The translations under genes were made by a program, and so were the position numbers. A stretch of 64,000 bases of DNA from positions 100,731,435-100,795,434 of the forward strand of contig NC_084665.1 in assembly GCF_028389875.1 (NCBI RefSeq). The letters run 5' to 3'. The first letter of the stretch is position 1. Each line of letters begins with the position of its first letter. The stretch is from Rhea pennata. Its lineage: Eukaryota > Chordata > Aves > Rheiformes > Rheidae. The notes below the pieces were generated by a model. That model worked only from the letters and a program-made list of their open reading frames with translations. It was not told where the DNA came from and did not search any database. Below, one piece after another: positions 37,601-52,600 of the stretch.

Positions 37601-40600
37601 TGAACGTGGCACAACTACTCATGATCTGCTTTCCAATGAAGCAGAAAGAGCTCCTGCATTACCCACTTATCTTTCACTTTTTTCATATTATATAAACATA
37701 TATTTTTTTGATCTGGCTGAGGAAAATCCAGAAAGACAGCAGAAGTATTATGAAAAGCGTGATTTGTTTGTTAATACTGAAAAGTAATTTACTGAATTCT
37801 TGATTGTTAAATTCCATAGAAAATAGAGCTAATTTAAAAGCAATTCAATTAAATGCTTGGTCATTGAACCACAAATCCTGTTCTTGATGCAATATCCTAT
37901 AAATCCCTTCTGTAAGATTCTAAGGAAAGACTCCTAAGTTATGTATGTATGTTCCTATTAAGTTTAGGATCTGCTAACTATCTGCTGACTTACCTACTTT
38001 GCAAGATCTTAAAAATGTTAAAAACGTGCTTAAAGAAACTCTCATTCTCCTTCACTGCAGAACTGAAGATGTAAACACTCAAGATTGTTTTGAGGCCATT
38101 AACGTAGTCAAGAAACTACTGGTATCTCAAAACATCAAAAATCCTACCATCTAACCATAAAACTTTGAAATATTATGTTTCAGCCTTGCTTACCCCATAT
38201 AAATCAAGACTAAATTCTATCAAAGTAGACAGACTCTATTGATACAAAATGAGTCTGAGAAACATTAAAGCTCCAGAGGTTTCAGAAAAAGATCATATCC
38301 AGCTTCCCTAGCTTATATTGCTACGTTGCTGTTCACTAGATTTGAAGAAACCATTTTAAATCTATTTTTTTTCTCATTTTTATTTTAACTGACCTACAAG
38401 TACCTTATTATTATTGTTCCTCACTAACAAGTAATATGGATCTATCTGTATTTTTAACTATAAAAGGGCACAGGTTTCTTCAAGCTTCATCAACACCTGC
38501 ATCTTTGCAGATCTATGTTCCAGCAAAATAAAGAGATACAGGAAGCTGGTCACATTAGGGGATGATTCCTTCTGATGGTCTTACCACAATACTATAGTAT
38601 TTATTAACACAACAGGAAGTGATGGGAATTTAACACAAAGATGACTGCTCCTGAGAATCTATAGCCAAACGCTACATTGCGGAAAATACAGCAAGAGTGC
38701 CTATTTCACAATTACGATGGTCCACAAGAGGATGCTACACGTAAGACAAGTTCTGCACCACTGCAAGAAAATACTAGTAAAGCATTGGAGATATGAAAAA
38801 AAAAAAAATTCAAAACATAAGGTTTCCCAGAGCTGAAATCAGATCAAAGCAAAAAGAAAAAAACAAAAAAAAAGAACAAGTGCTTCTTCAGGCTTAAAGG
38901 ATTTTTGGTGTACTAATGAATGAAAACCTGTTGGCTAAATATTGAACAGAACCAAAATTACACTGTCTTGAAGCCACAAATACTATTTTATTAAATATAT
39001 AAAATTTGATTTGTCTTCCATTTTGGAAATTCAGGCATTTGAGACCAATTTTTTTAAAATCAGTAAGGCAGATTACAACCTTCAGCAACTAACACTGGAA
39101 GATTTTGATTAACATTTTAAAAAGTAGAGTGAATTTGTAGAAAAGCAGAGATTAATTCCATGAACTAAAATATACAAGGTGCTGCATACCTTAAAGTTGA
39201 CAGTGCACAGAATTTTTAAGCTTAGATCAGGAACAGCAAGTGGGCAATACGGATGGGTGAGTGATACCGCTAGTGCGGCAGACAGGTATCTAATTAAAAT
39301 CTTTATATTTCGGCTTGTAAATACTTAGGCTGAGTTTTGGGGGTTCCGCCATGCCCCCCCTTGCTTACCACAAAGATTTTATTTAACTTGGATGGTCTAA
39401 AATCTGTACTAGGGAGCTCTATGCCATCTGTCAGTTATCTGAAAGATGGATGTTTCAGGCTCCAAGTACCTTTTTTTCTTGGCTGTTTAAACTTGTTGAA
39501 CACACATAATCCTAGGAAATGAAGCAGAATGGAAGAGGCAGACTTCCAAGAATAAACTGATTACTTAGAGCTCAACTTCAAATGTTTACATGTGTGCTTT
39601 CAGTGATATTTTTTCTACAGAAAAAAAGTGTTCTGTGTCTGATTTTCAATTTAAAAGAGTAGAAAAAGCTGTCACCAATTCTGTTCAGAAGCTGATCACA
39701 CAGATTACTTCACTAACTATACACACTAAGATGGACATTCAAGCTGTCATTCAAGCCATCTTAAGCAAACTACTGAAGATCGAATATCCGTTTGGCTTCA
39801 TTCCAGCCTTTTCAATAAGGTTTCAATTACACTGTATCTAACCATGCACAGTAAATCCTTGGATTCAGAAGCTGAGACTACAAGGACAGAATCTGGAAAT
39901 ATTCATGAAGCCCGGACTATGAACAGAATTCAAGTGTTTACACTGGTTTGGCTTAAATCTAGTTATACAAAATGATATAAAAATACTGTTGCTTTCTCCC
40001 TGAAACTTTTGCTATTTTTACTAAAATCACTTCACACTAGCAGACTGCAACTTCCAAGGCTTGGAGGGAAGATACTGATTTTGATACTAATAACATGAAT
40101 AATCCCTTTTACCGTTAGGCCACTTTTACATATTTATCCTTTTCACTCATCTGCACACAAAATGCAATTGTAAATTCTGATTTGTAACATCAATTATATT
40201 TGGTTAAAGAGAAAGCAACAGGGAAATGCTCAGAGACTAAAAAGGAGAGTCAAGGAAGACTGAAGCCTGGCTTGAAGGATCAAGGATGTCTTCTTGCACA
40301 GCTGTCAGTTGTGACTGAAGAGGTTCTGATATCTTGGACTATTAAAACACCAAAGTTTGGCTGCAGACTGCTTCAAGTTTGAAGGGCAGAAGTTTTAACC
40401 ATGTTGTAAGGCTGGATTAGAAGATGTAAAGCTGAAAGAGAAAGAAAAAATATGTTTTAAAATAATAAATCACGCCACAATCAAATAAGAGATTAGAATT
40501 ACTTTCACTAGTTTTAATATAAAAACAAAATTATGTTTGAGAACAATCTCAAAAGAGCTAACAGGTGACAGAAGACAGTACTATTGTTCATTGGGACTTC

Positions 40601-43600
40601 CACGTGGAAAAAGTTACTGTCTCATCCTTTTAAACAATCCTTCATAGACCTCACATACCAGCACAAAGAGATACCTTATAAAATCAGAAAGGAAGGGATT
40701 ATATTTAAGAAGAGAGACAGGGAGAATAATCAATGCAAACCTTCTATAATCTCTTTTAAGATTAGCACATTTTCTTTAGAATATTATCTGTGGTAAATTA
40801 AAATTCCTCTGTGAAATGGCAAATTCAGGCTTGGACAATTTATTTCCAAATTATACCAGCTATGTTTTAAAATTTACATACATTCAATTTATAGAACAAA
40901 AGCACATGTCCAGAACAACCAATTACTGAGAAATAAGATAAAAAAAAAAAAAAAAAAAAGCAGAAGCCAGTTTATTCACAAAATAATTGTTGCTGCAAAG
41001 CTCTACTTACGAGTAAAACAAGACAAAAAAGCAGCTGTCAGAATGTAACTCAGTGTGGGCCAGTAATCAGCATTTTTAAGATTTATTCATAAATGTAATA
41101 AGCACATTGCCATAGATAATCATTTACTTCAGAAATAATTTCCTCACTTTAGCCCACTGCATTTGCCTTAAATAACACAGGGAAAATGCTGCAACAGGAT
41201 TGGAAACTTGAATTAAGTTCAGCTCTTTACTTTTTGAATTTTTCTTTTTTACTTTTGTTCTTTATTATTTGAAAGGAGATCCTTATCTTGATACTCACCT
41301 AATAGGAATTAAACCATTGTTCATGCATTTTCAGAAAATTCTTGGATTTAAATAACTAAAGTATCTCCCATTTCTGCATAACGCAGCAATACTTAAGTAC
41401 TTTTTCTCCTTAATGGCGTTCACTGATCCGTTAAAATCTTGTACAATTGATATTAACATTAATACTGTGTCTCAGCACCAATGCCACTGTAGTCCAGTCA
41501 ACATAAAGCAGAGACACTGCAAGGAAACAACTGTTCTTCCTTTCAGGTAATGAAGATGTCACTTGTGGAAGAAGGACCAATAAATGACAGCCTTAATCTT
41601 TACCAACCTACTTATCTCAACAACTTTAGCAGAGTCCCTGTTTCATAGCAGTGAAGGCTTCATTCAAAGCTCAGTGAAATCAGCAGTTTCTTAAAAAGAA
41701 AACCATAACTTTGTATTACCTTGTTTTCAGAGCACCTGTATCAGCAGTTCTTGTTTATTTTTGGTACAAATTTAACAACTGACTATTTTTCAGTTTTTGA
41801 TTTTCTACCAGTAAGAACAACTGATCTTCAAAAAAATTTTACCGAAAATTCTTTATATGGAACTTGCAGCACAGCAAAGTGGCACTGCAAACTCTTGTTT
41901 TCTAAGTACTGAATTTCAGTAACCTATCTTTTAAACAACATATACTTTCTTACTTTTCCTTAAAAACATTTTTTCTTGTTATAGTAACTTCTGTAAAAAG
42001 GGAGCATGAGCACAGGCAAACCAATCCTTCCTACAGGGCAAGGACCATGATTTCTAAATATAAATGCACACATATAAGTATTTTATAAACCTATGTATTT
42101 TAGGCAACTTGTGCTATCCTTTTTCTTTTATCCTTAATGGTATTAGTATCAATAATACTCCTAACTATTGCTGCCGAAGAATAATATAATCCATAGAAAA
42201 ACCACTAAGAGTGGTACAGCTATAAATACAACACATGTTGGAGCCCTTCCATTCTTTAATCATATGTTATAATAGTGCTTTATTTATACTATCATATAGT
42301 ATTTCTCAAAACAGCATTTTTATAGCTATAGCTGCACATAGATGATAACTTTTAATGTTACAAGGCTTTCCAGAATGGAAGAAAACAGTAACAGAGGCAG
42401 AAATCCTAAAAGCATGATCCATGGCTATAAATGGATGATGCACTACATTATTTTCAGAAAACAAATGTCCTGTTGAACTATGCTATAGCAAAAAACATTT
42501 TCATATTTTTTTCTAACTTCATAAATTAGCCAAACTGAAAAATAATTTTCTATATTACAGTTGTCCAGAAGCTTTTCAGTGAATGTTTTTGCAAGAGATA
42601 ATGAACAATTTACCTTAGCTAAATCAACTTCTGCGCTTCCTAATTGCTTTCTGCTATGTTACCAACTTTTCCTCTTAGAGCAGAATTAAAATGTGGGGGA
42701 AAAGAAAACCTTAAGTAAAACTCTGATCCTGCATCACTTAATCTTCTGTGAGCATTGAGGTATAGTAATCCGTCCACACAAAACACAAGATCAAATTCCA
42801 AGCAATATAATAAATAAATATATATATATAAAAAATCTTTCTATAATTGTAGAAAAGAGTCACCATAAAGACTTCATGATGATATAATGCTTGAGAATAC
42901 CTCAAATAACATACTATGAATTGTTAGTCAGAATTTTGGTAGGCTTTCTTCTATTACAAAGAAGGAGAAAGAGGGAACACAAGGGAGTGAATCTGCAAAA
43001 CTTTGTTTAGATTTTGTCACCTGTATAAGAAACATGTGTGTTCAGCCCACCAGCCTATAGCTAATTTGAACATCCACAATGAAAATTGCAAATTTATAAC
43101 ATGAGCTCTTGTATCAAAAGGATGTACATGATACATAAAAATAAAAATTCTGTGATAAAAAAAAATCTCCCTATCTGCTGAGCTACAATATTTGTGGCTC
43201 TATGCTAAAAAAAAAATCAAATATTATTATTCTTCAATTAGTTTAAAAAAAAAACCCTTCAATCTATTTTCAGAAAAAGTAACTATTATGTTTGTGATAA
43301 AGCTTACTAAATACTATTTTCAACGTGATTTTAACACATTTTGAATTTGGGGAAAAACCTTCAGTCTATAACATTTTCATACATTGTATGCATACATACA
43401 TATATATATTTTTCACCAATACATACATTACTTTTCACCAATACATAAATATCGATGAAAGTTTGCATGTATGACGTATGCGTTCTTAACTGATGGGAAC
43501 GTGGGACTACAACTGCAAAATCAAACAAGGTGAAAGCAATACTGCAATGAGTAACAACCATAGTTCAAACTTTTCGCTGTACAAAGATAACAACATTTCA

Positions 43601-46600
43601 TATGTGCTAAAAATGACTAAGTACAGAAAGGTACGTTACAATTATCTGAATTCCCTAGAAATACCAGTTTTAGTTCCCATATAAAAGAACATTGATTTCT
43701 TAGTTATGTTGCAAAGGTATTACTCTGAATGGGAATCAACTGAGTATACAAACAATTAGTACCAAAGCCAACGCTGACCATCCGCTCTATGGAGAATGCA
43801 GCTATTTAATACAATACAGCTATGCTGGTTCCATTCTAAAAGCATCAAGACAAATGGAAAACAGAGCATTAATAGATACTGTTCAAAGCTCTGGTGCCCA
43901 AGAATAACAATGAGATCTATAAACATAAAATAGGCATGCCTCTTCCAAGATAAAACATGTTGTTATGACCTATGAACTTTTCTGATTGCTTAAGCCACAT
44001 TTTTGCAAGGAAAGCACCCTTCCTTCCCAAACAATTACATTGCATCTGCACTGCACGATAGAGAATGCTTCTGCTTTGCATGTGATTAGGAAATTATAGC
44101 ATGTATTCCTAAGGATAGCAGCTCATTCATTTTCCCAATTAAGTCATTCCATTTTTTCTAAGAAGTGCTAATTCTTACATAAATCAATACAAAGCCATTT
44201 TCTACTTTTAGCAGACACAGCAAGATTATGCTGGCTCTATGAGAGGCCTACGTAAGCATCCCTCTGTGGGGCGTTATGCATAAACAAGGCTGACGAAAGC
44301 ATCTCCACATATTTGACTTGAATTGATTTTCCAAGCTTTGTATTACGTTAACAACAGGTTTTCTATGTATCACAGGGAACATAAAAAGGTTCAAGTGACA
44401 ATTATTTTTACAACCTTAATTCTAGATGTGTATCATTAACATGATATACTGTGACGCTCTTATGCACATTATTCCCCAGCTCAGGGCTGCAACTTCAGCT
44501 CAAATTCTCCTTTGAGCAGTTTTTTTCCCCCAACTTTGATTAAAATTTCCAAAGTTTAAATAACCACAGGGTGGATTATAAACACAAATATTGTTTCAAG
44601 TCTTAGTCTTCCTTCGACATCTGTTGGCCTTATTGTCATTTTACAACATTTTTCTCAGCATTCTTTCTCCTATACAATGAACACATACAAAAAGGGAACA
44701 GGCTGCCCAGCTAACTGATTGAAAAAGGGAAATGAAAATTGCTTGGAAAGTTATAAAATGCACAGAATGACTGAAAATCTTTTTTAATCACCATAGTCGA
44801 ACAGTGTTGATAGTTTTGATGCATTTATAAGTGTTGAAAATGTGAAATTTGTGCTTTTGAATATTCAATTGAAAACTTCTTTTGCTGCAAGAACAAATAA
44901 AAAGCACAAAAATGTCAAGGTACTTCAGTTATTATGGGTTTCACTTCCATTTGTATCTGAGTGACATTGAATAAAATCTGAAAGTCAAAGAACTTTATTT
45001 GTAGCAACTACAAACTAAAAGAAATTTGAACAAATTAAAAAAATAAATAGTTATAATAAAGTACTGGACTGACAGTTCTAAATCTTTTTAAGCATGGGGC
45101 TCAATAACGCAAGCTTTCTTACTTCACTAGTGTGCCTCAACTGTATTCTATATAGAAAAACTCTGTATTTACACAATAGATTTTTTTCACATTTAAGGAA
45201 TCTGATCTTTTCCCATAAACTATTTGACGTGTTAATAGTTTTGTGATAATAGATATATATATTAAAAAGATCATAACAAGAATAGTGTTACAATGGTGAG
45301 GGTACCAGTAATTATCATCTGTGGCAGCTCATGGACTCACAATCCGGCCTCAGCTGGTGACCATACATTATACTGTTCTTCAGCAGCACTAAATGCTGGT
45401 AATGCAAAGTGCACCTATTGCTTTACCAACATATACTACTTATACTACTGTATAAGTAGTGCTACTGTACCATTACTTTTATTTTGCAAACTAAAAGATA
45501 TAGAACTAGTTCTGCCTTACTGCCATATATTCCCAATACTAGTTTGATCAGTTAATTTAATGAGCCAATTTAGTACTAAAACCAAGACTTTCTGAACTCT
45601 AACACAACATTCAGAATAAGAAGAAACATTGAACATTGAAAATACGAGCAAAAATACAAAGAAAACAAGATGATTTCAATTCCAAAACAAATTTTGAAGG
45701 GACAGTAAGTAGCTTATGCCAACAACAAGCATATTTTGCTTTAATTTTTTTTATATCATTTTAAAATGAAGCAGCCTTGCTGAATTTAAACATTTCACTG
45801 AAATACAAATAACCCAAGTGCCTCTACCATTGTGGTATTACACGAAATTACCCCAAAATTGAGGAAATGCAAACTTCATTAATTTAAACACCAACAGAGA
45901 GGCACAAATGGTAAAGAAACTGTCCTAACAATAAAAGGAAAATACACTTTTTCAAAATACATGGAACTAAGTCAGAGTGTCCTTTCAAGCAGTTAATTCT
46001 TACTAACCAGGTAGAATAAACTTAAGCGTTCATTCTTCTAAAAGGCCACTTGATGCAGGTTTAAAACTGATTACTACAGTTGCAGAATAAATAAATGTAT
46101 ATATTTGCTTAACAAACATGATATAAAAAGTCATACTAAGTCATAAGGGCTCTTCTTGAGTATAAATGGATGCTATAAAAACCTTGGACACTTAAGTTAC
46201 TTATTCCTTATTTCACTGATATATGGAGTTCTAAAGCACACTCACTGAAAATCAGTAATAAGTTTCCCTCATGTAAGCAGAAAAGGACTAATCAGAAACT
46301 TCTCTAATTTGAATGGTAGCCTTCATGCTCCTTCTAGTTAAATAGAAGTTTGGAAGGTAAAGTGGCAACTACAAAAACACTTTATGAATATAAAATTCAG
46401 AAAATAAATATTAACAGAAAAATTCTTATTTTTGGATTGATAGTACATTAGCAAAATACAATTACCTTTTTCACTTCATTTATAATGTAGAAAAAGAACG
46501 TTTGTCAAAACAGGAAAATCATGTTCAGATGCAACCTCACTGTTAAAGGCTATTTCAGATACACATATATGCAAGCTTCATAATTTATTTATGATATTTC

Positions 46601-49600
46601 AATATTCTATTTCCCTTTCTTTTTTTTCCTCCTGACTACTTCATTACTCTCATTTTATGAAAGCCTCATGGCAGCTATGACATTGACTGTAAAAAATTCT
46701 TAGCCTTTAGGAATTATAATCACAGTTATAACAACAGAAAAAAAACACATGCAGACAACTGATTCTTCTGGTTGATGGCGATCCTTTAACTTAAGATATT
46801 ACTGGAAAGAAGGAATGGCAATGTGGAACACAGACCTCTTAGTCTGATTTCTTTTCTGAGAAAAAAAAATGAATTTTAAAGTACACATCTCTTAACAGTA
46901 AAGCAGAATTGCACATCTGACAAAAATATATTCATATAATAATACATTTCTGGTAAAACTTTTGGCCAAGCTAAATAATAAATAAAAAAAATAGATAAGT
47001 GCCCAATGGTCAAAAGGAAAACAATTCACAATGTAATAGATTTCCATGAGAAAGATTATGCCTTTTTTTCTCCTCTCACTAAATATTTGTTGCTGACTCT
47101 GCCCACTCAAACAAAAAAATCTTCCAAGACCAGTAATAAATAATTCTACGCACACAAAGCCACACACACCTGTTGCCATGTGGCTTTTTGCAAAAGCCAC
47201 ACTGTTTGCTGGGCACCCAAACATATTTGCTTTCACTAGCAGATGCATGCTCCACACCTTCCCGTTTTACAGTTGAAATGTTATCCGGAATGAACAGAGG
47301 AGGTTCATCGACTGACAGGCTTTTGCTGCTTCTTCTCTGGCGTGGTTGAAGATTCTTATCAATTCTTTTCAATTTGTTTTTTTCTTTGTCATCCTCCTTC
47401 AAATGTTCTAGAACAGAGGGATCTTTTGTCTCTGCCTCTTCCTTTGTGGAACTACTTGTTTTCAGTACAGTGGAGAGTTGATGTTTCGGGGCCTGCTTTT
47501 GGCCAAGATTTGAAGCATGCCCTGATAATGCATGCACAGAGTGGTGCATATCTTTAGAACAGCTTTGATGAGTAGGAGATTTCTCATTTGCTCTTTGAAT
47601 TGATGGCTTCTGTACTTGTCCAGGAGCCTGGACTCGGGGCATTTTCTTCAGCAATGTGTTGGTCTGCTTTTTTACTGTGATGGCTGAAACACAGCCCTTT
47701 GTTTTCAAACTCAAATCAGACTGTTTTTTCCTAATTTTAACTGGGTTATTTAGATGCTGATGACCCTCTTGTTCATCTGCATTCCGCTTCACACCTGCTG
47801 ACGATGAACTGTGAAGACCTGAAACAGCAAAACCAGCTCTTGTTTTTGAATGCATTATTTCTTGTTGCACTGCAACTGATTTCTGTCGAGTACCTGCAGG
47901 CACATTTTGCTTATTCTGTATTAGAGATTTACTGTGTCGGGGCCTCACATTTTTTCCACATTTTGGTGAAACACTGCTTGGTTTATCATCATCCTGAAAT
48001 TTTGAGGCCTCAGTGCCTTCTACCTTAGCAGTGCTGATCTCCCGCTGTACATTTTGGCTTGTATTGTCAAGAATAGTACTATTTCCTGGGTCTGCAGAAG
48101 TAGAATCTTCACTTTTCAATTCTTTATTATCAAATTCTGTACTGTTCAATAGTTCTTCAGATAGAGTTACAGTTTTCTCCATCCCTTTGACATCATCTAC
48201 AGGCTCTGTTATACATTCTTCTAAGGACAAGACATTTTCATCAGAAAATTCACTCTGGGAAACTAACCTACATTCAACTCCCTCTTCCACAGGGCTGGAC
48301 AAACCTGAAGAGGTCTGATAAATTTTGCTTTGATTCACACAAACACTTGTAATAGGTGGATCATTAGCTTTTCCAGTTATCTTACTTTGATCATGTTCTT
48401 CTGCTTTCCTCTCTGATTCTTCTGTTTTATTTACAGTCTTTTCTTCTGAAGAAGTTTCAGAACCCATTGAATCAACCCTATCATTTCTCTCATTTTTAAC
48501 TGCAGCAATTTCAGTATCTACAGACGTCGAACAAATCGACTCAATATTCTCTGAATCAGTCTTCACAGCAACCTCAGTTATTTCCTTTGTTTCTCCATGA
48601 GAGGGGGAACAAGCTCCTGCTAAATTAGAACAACTTAAGTCTTGGGAGATTTCCTCAGCCTTTCCCTGCTCAAGGGTTTCTGATCTTACTTCATTCACCT
48701 CTTCAGGACCAGGAAGACATTTTGTACTACTTTGGGAAGCTGTTACTGTTGTCGCTCCTTCCGTCTGTCCAGATCGTCTTGTACTACGCCTAACTTCTTT
48801 AGGCTGTTCAGGTTTCAGGGGTGTAGTAGCATCCGTTTCTTTCGCTGGACTTCTTTCTTGTTGTTTCTGTCCTGTTTTGTGAGTAGATCCACATTTCACA
48901 GATGATTTTTTGGTACTAACAAGAGGTGCAACATTTGAACGTTTTGCTAGTGTGCTTTGCCGCAAACTCCGTACTGGTTCTATTAAAGGAAAAAGAAAAT
49001 CTCTCAGCTGTACTGTGTCTTTTCTTTACAAACACAAGACTAACCTAGTATAGAAGTAATTTAGCTTACTGACCACAAAGAATTTAGCCCGTAATGGTTT
49101 ACTGGATTTAAAACACAACTCCATTTATTTCAAGAAATGGAAAAAAAGACTTTTCAATTTTACAGTGCTGCAGCTTGGATGTAAAATTTCAATATTCTAA
49201 TCATTATTAAAGTTCCAGACTAATATTTAAAAAAACAGAAATAGCCCTAATGTTAAAAAGACAATCAAACCCCACTCTACTTAACTATTTTCTTTTCTAC
49301 CTTAACAACTTATTTATGCAGTTTTTACTTATGTTATTTATAACATAATATTGTTATTAAAAACACACCAGTTAAATTTACAGAAAGTGGAGATCACAGG
49401 CTATGAATCTGAGATTCAATTAACTCCTTAGCAGATGACATTTCTTCCTTTTCCAAGCAATAATGTTTCAGCATCTTGTTTAAAAAGTGTACTCCTCAGC
49501 TTTGTAACATGCAGTCTTATTTAAACTCTGACTCCCATATTAAACAATTTTACATCTTTAACTTAACCTATTCTATGAAAGTAGATCCACCAGTTTGACC

Positions 49601-52600
49601 GGTGAAAAAGAAAAAAATACTAGCCATATACTAGGTACAACAGAATTTAAGCACTGGATTAAAATACCTATTAAGCATATTCAGATATGTAGATGAAAGA
49701 CTTAAAAGTACAGTTAACATAACCTAATTCAAAACAAAAAGAAAATACATTAATAAGAATAGAATTAATTTTTTATTTGGAAATAAAGAATCATTCTACT
49801 ATCTACTCTAATATCCAATCTAATACTCCAACACTGTTTGAAAATACAAAATGGCTCTATAAGTTAACATCTAATTTTTCCGTATAAATTAAATCTTTGT
49901 TGGTGAAGAATATCAGTGCTTTCAGATAAAAAGATCAAAATCTCAAAAACAAGTTTGAGGACCCTGAACCATAAGGAAGACATCAAATATTTATTATAAA
50001 GGAAATCAAACTAAATAGTACCCTACAAATGCTGAATTCTAGCTACAGTTAAAGCAAATGAGAAGTGTCTGTATTATAATTCACACAACATATAGTAAAG
50101 CTTTGTTTGAAGTTTATAAATGTTAGGAACAGCTTATAAAAATTTAACTGATATCAAATATGCAAAAGCATTCATCATCTGTTGTATGATCACCTTGTGC
50201 CATTAAACGTGGAGATTTTCTGGGTGACGTGACTGATGTTTCTTCTGAACGGCTCCTCAAATTCCTGCTAGGTAAAATTAGCTCATCTTCATCAATGGTG
50301 TCGTTACCACTCTCTTTAACTCCTCCTTCATCCATAATATCATCAAGACTAATAACTGGAAAAAAACAAAAACAAAAAAAGCCTAAAACTTAAAATGATC
50401 AAAAAATGTTATAGCTGTAAGGTTGAGCAAGGCAGGGAAAAAGACAGGGGATATAAACAAAATAGGGCCATCTAAAAAGAAAAGGAAAAAATGAAGGCAA
50501 GACAGCAAATTTCCATGTGAGGCAGTTTCAGTGTAGAAGAAGCTATCACCCAAAGTTTAAAATTTTTGTAGATAGTCCTTACAGCTTTTTGGTGGACTCA
50601 CATTTTTATTGTTTTTTTGCCACAGGAAGGTCCCCAGTCTTAGAGGATCAGCTGTCCCTCACTGCCCCTTCCCACCTAAGAAAAAGTGAAGAAAGGTGAA
50701 CAGCAGAAAGAGCTGATCCAGAACTGCAAAAAGTTTAAATCACAATTTTCTCGTAGGACAAAATTAGAACTGCAAGTCCCACCCACACCACATATCTGCA
50801 TTTGCAACCCCTTTTCAGAAGAGCACCGAGTGCAGCATGCACTAGTCTCCCAGCTAGTGTGTGAGAACATTGCCTTTGTCAAACACCTATCCTCCACTAA
50901 CCTGAGAAAGGTCCCAGAGGTTGCTCCTGAAAATAGGTTTCCTAAGAGGCAGTCAGGCCACTGTACCAGCCATTCTCCTCACTTTCTCTAAGTTTGGTTC
51001 TGCAATGGTAGCCTCTCCTATCCCAAGATCCTATGTGTGATTAATGAGTCCTGGTCCCTGTAGGATGCGAAATCTGTGAGATCAAGCCAAACACCCAAGT
51101 GATTTTGTAAAACATGTAGGAGGGTTTGACAAATACAGCACAGACTCCAAACAATCAAACGAAGCCTGTTTTTCATTATTCAGATGCCTTCCTAGAAGTG
51201 TTTTTAAAATAGGCTAACTTATATGAAAGAAAAAAAGTCTCTAAAAATGTCTAACAATTGCTTACTTAAAACAGATTTAAATGAATATTGTTACCTTAGA
51301 AATCAAAACAATCAAGTTAATAGAAATTAAAAATTGTTAGAATTTTTAGATTGTCTTCAAAAAAATCTATCAATTCCTGCTCCTTTTCAACTGATGTTAC
51401 CGCAACTTTAAGAAAAGGAAATGCTTTTGTGAAAACAGCACAATAACGAGCACAATTTTAAAATAACAAAAAACAAATTTATAAAAAACACCTAAAGCCA
51501 AATGGTAATCCATAATCAAGTCTAGCAAGACTCTCATTCAGCCACCAAGCTTCTGTCATGAAGAAAAAAACAAAAACAAAAAAAAAACAAAAAACAAAAA
51601 AAACCCACTGTTAATTTTAAAGTTAAATATTATAAAGGTTTTAAACAGCCTCTTGAAGAAGGCTGACCTTGGCACCAGGTAAACAGCATTCTGGACCATG
51701 ATAATTAGACAGCTATGAGGTCTGAATGCTAGGAGTTTCCTGAGCTGACAGTTTATTGTTATTGATAAATATTTAAACCGTAATTTTCAGTGACTGCATT
51801 GTATACCTCAGCTTACAAGAAAAATGGATTTCTGGAAATTACTGTCAGCTTTTTCTTTTCAATGCACAGAGGCATCTTTAAGTGTGTGCGTGTATATGCA
51901 TACGTATCACACACAAGCTGCAGAGGATTGATAACACTATTTTCACCCACTCATCTGAGGGCTCCTTAATCACTTGATTGCCAAAAGCTAGAAGGACATA
52001 CTAGGAAAAAGACCACACTCTAACTGTCCTCTTAGACTTCATCTTCCCCTAAACATTGGACAGTGGCTCCCAATATCAAAGACAGGAAACTATACAAGAT
52101 GGACCCTTATCCTAACCCAGACCATCCATTCTTATATTCTCAAAGGTTACATTATTTCAGTAGTTCTGCACTTTGTTATTAGCACTCTTACTATAACAGT
52201 GTTCTTACAAAATGTAAAATTGCTGTTAAGGGCTAGACTATGACAAAAGAGACTCTTGAGAGATCCTCTTCTGTCTCTTCAGTGCAGAACTAAACTATGG
52301 AAGCTATCACAATGAATAAAGACTATTCAGACAACTTTTGAAGCAATTTTGGAGCAGGTTTTAAGGTTGCCATTACAGTTCCAGGTTTTATAATGTTCTT
52401 GCTCAAGTTACTTAATTTACACACCCTTCTTTATTAACGTAAGAGACAAATCCAGTCTGTTATTGACAGATATTAGTTTGAAGTATTAGAATGAAAGTAT
52501 TTTCATACTTACAAGACTCTGTGCTGTAGCTTTAATTCTATAGAGGAATTTGAAGCACAGAATCTTGTTACTTTCAAACCATCTGAGCTCTAATTCAGCT

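Larger units (their letters stand above)
36536..47169 (-). other. PHF3: PHF3 intron 3 (largest, splits the PHD finger)
   Basis: GT-AG intron of 10634 bp between the first two zinc ligands of the PHD finger and the remaining six. Strongly AT-rich. It contains A runs (36842-36857, 40940-40959), a TA-rich patch near 42815-42835, a 16-base duplication (43410-43425 and 43432-43447) and a perfect 11-bp hairpin (45435-45460). No CR1 or other transposon is recognised, and no open frame in it resembles a protein I know. Confidence 0.9.

Noticed and set aside
50686..50991. 101-codon open frame beside PHF3 exon 2
   Set aside because: It lies on the opposite strand in an intron and shows no domain. It may be part of an unrecognised old repeat but cannot be supported as a gene.
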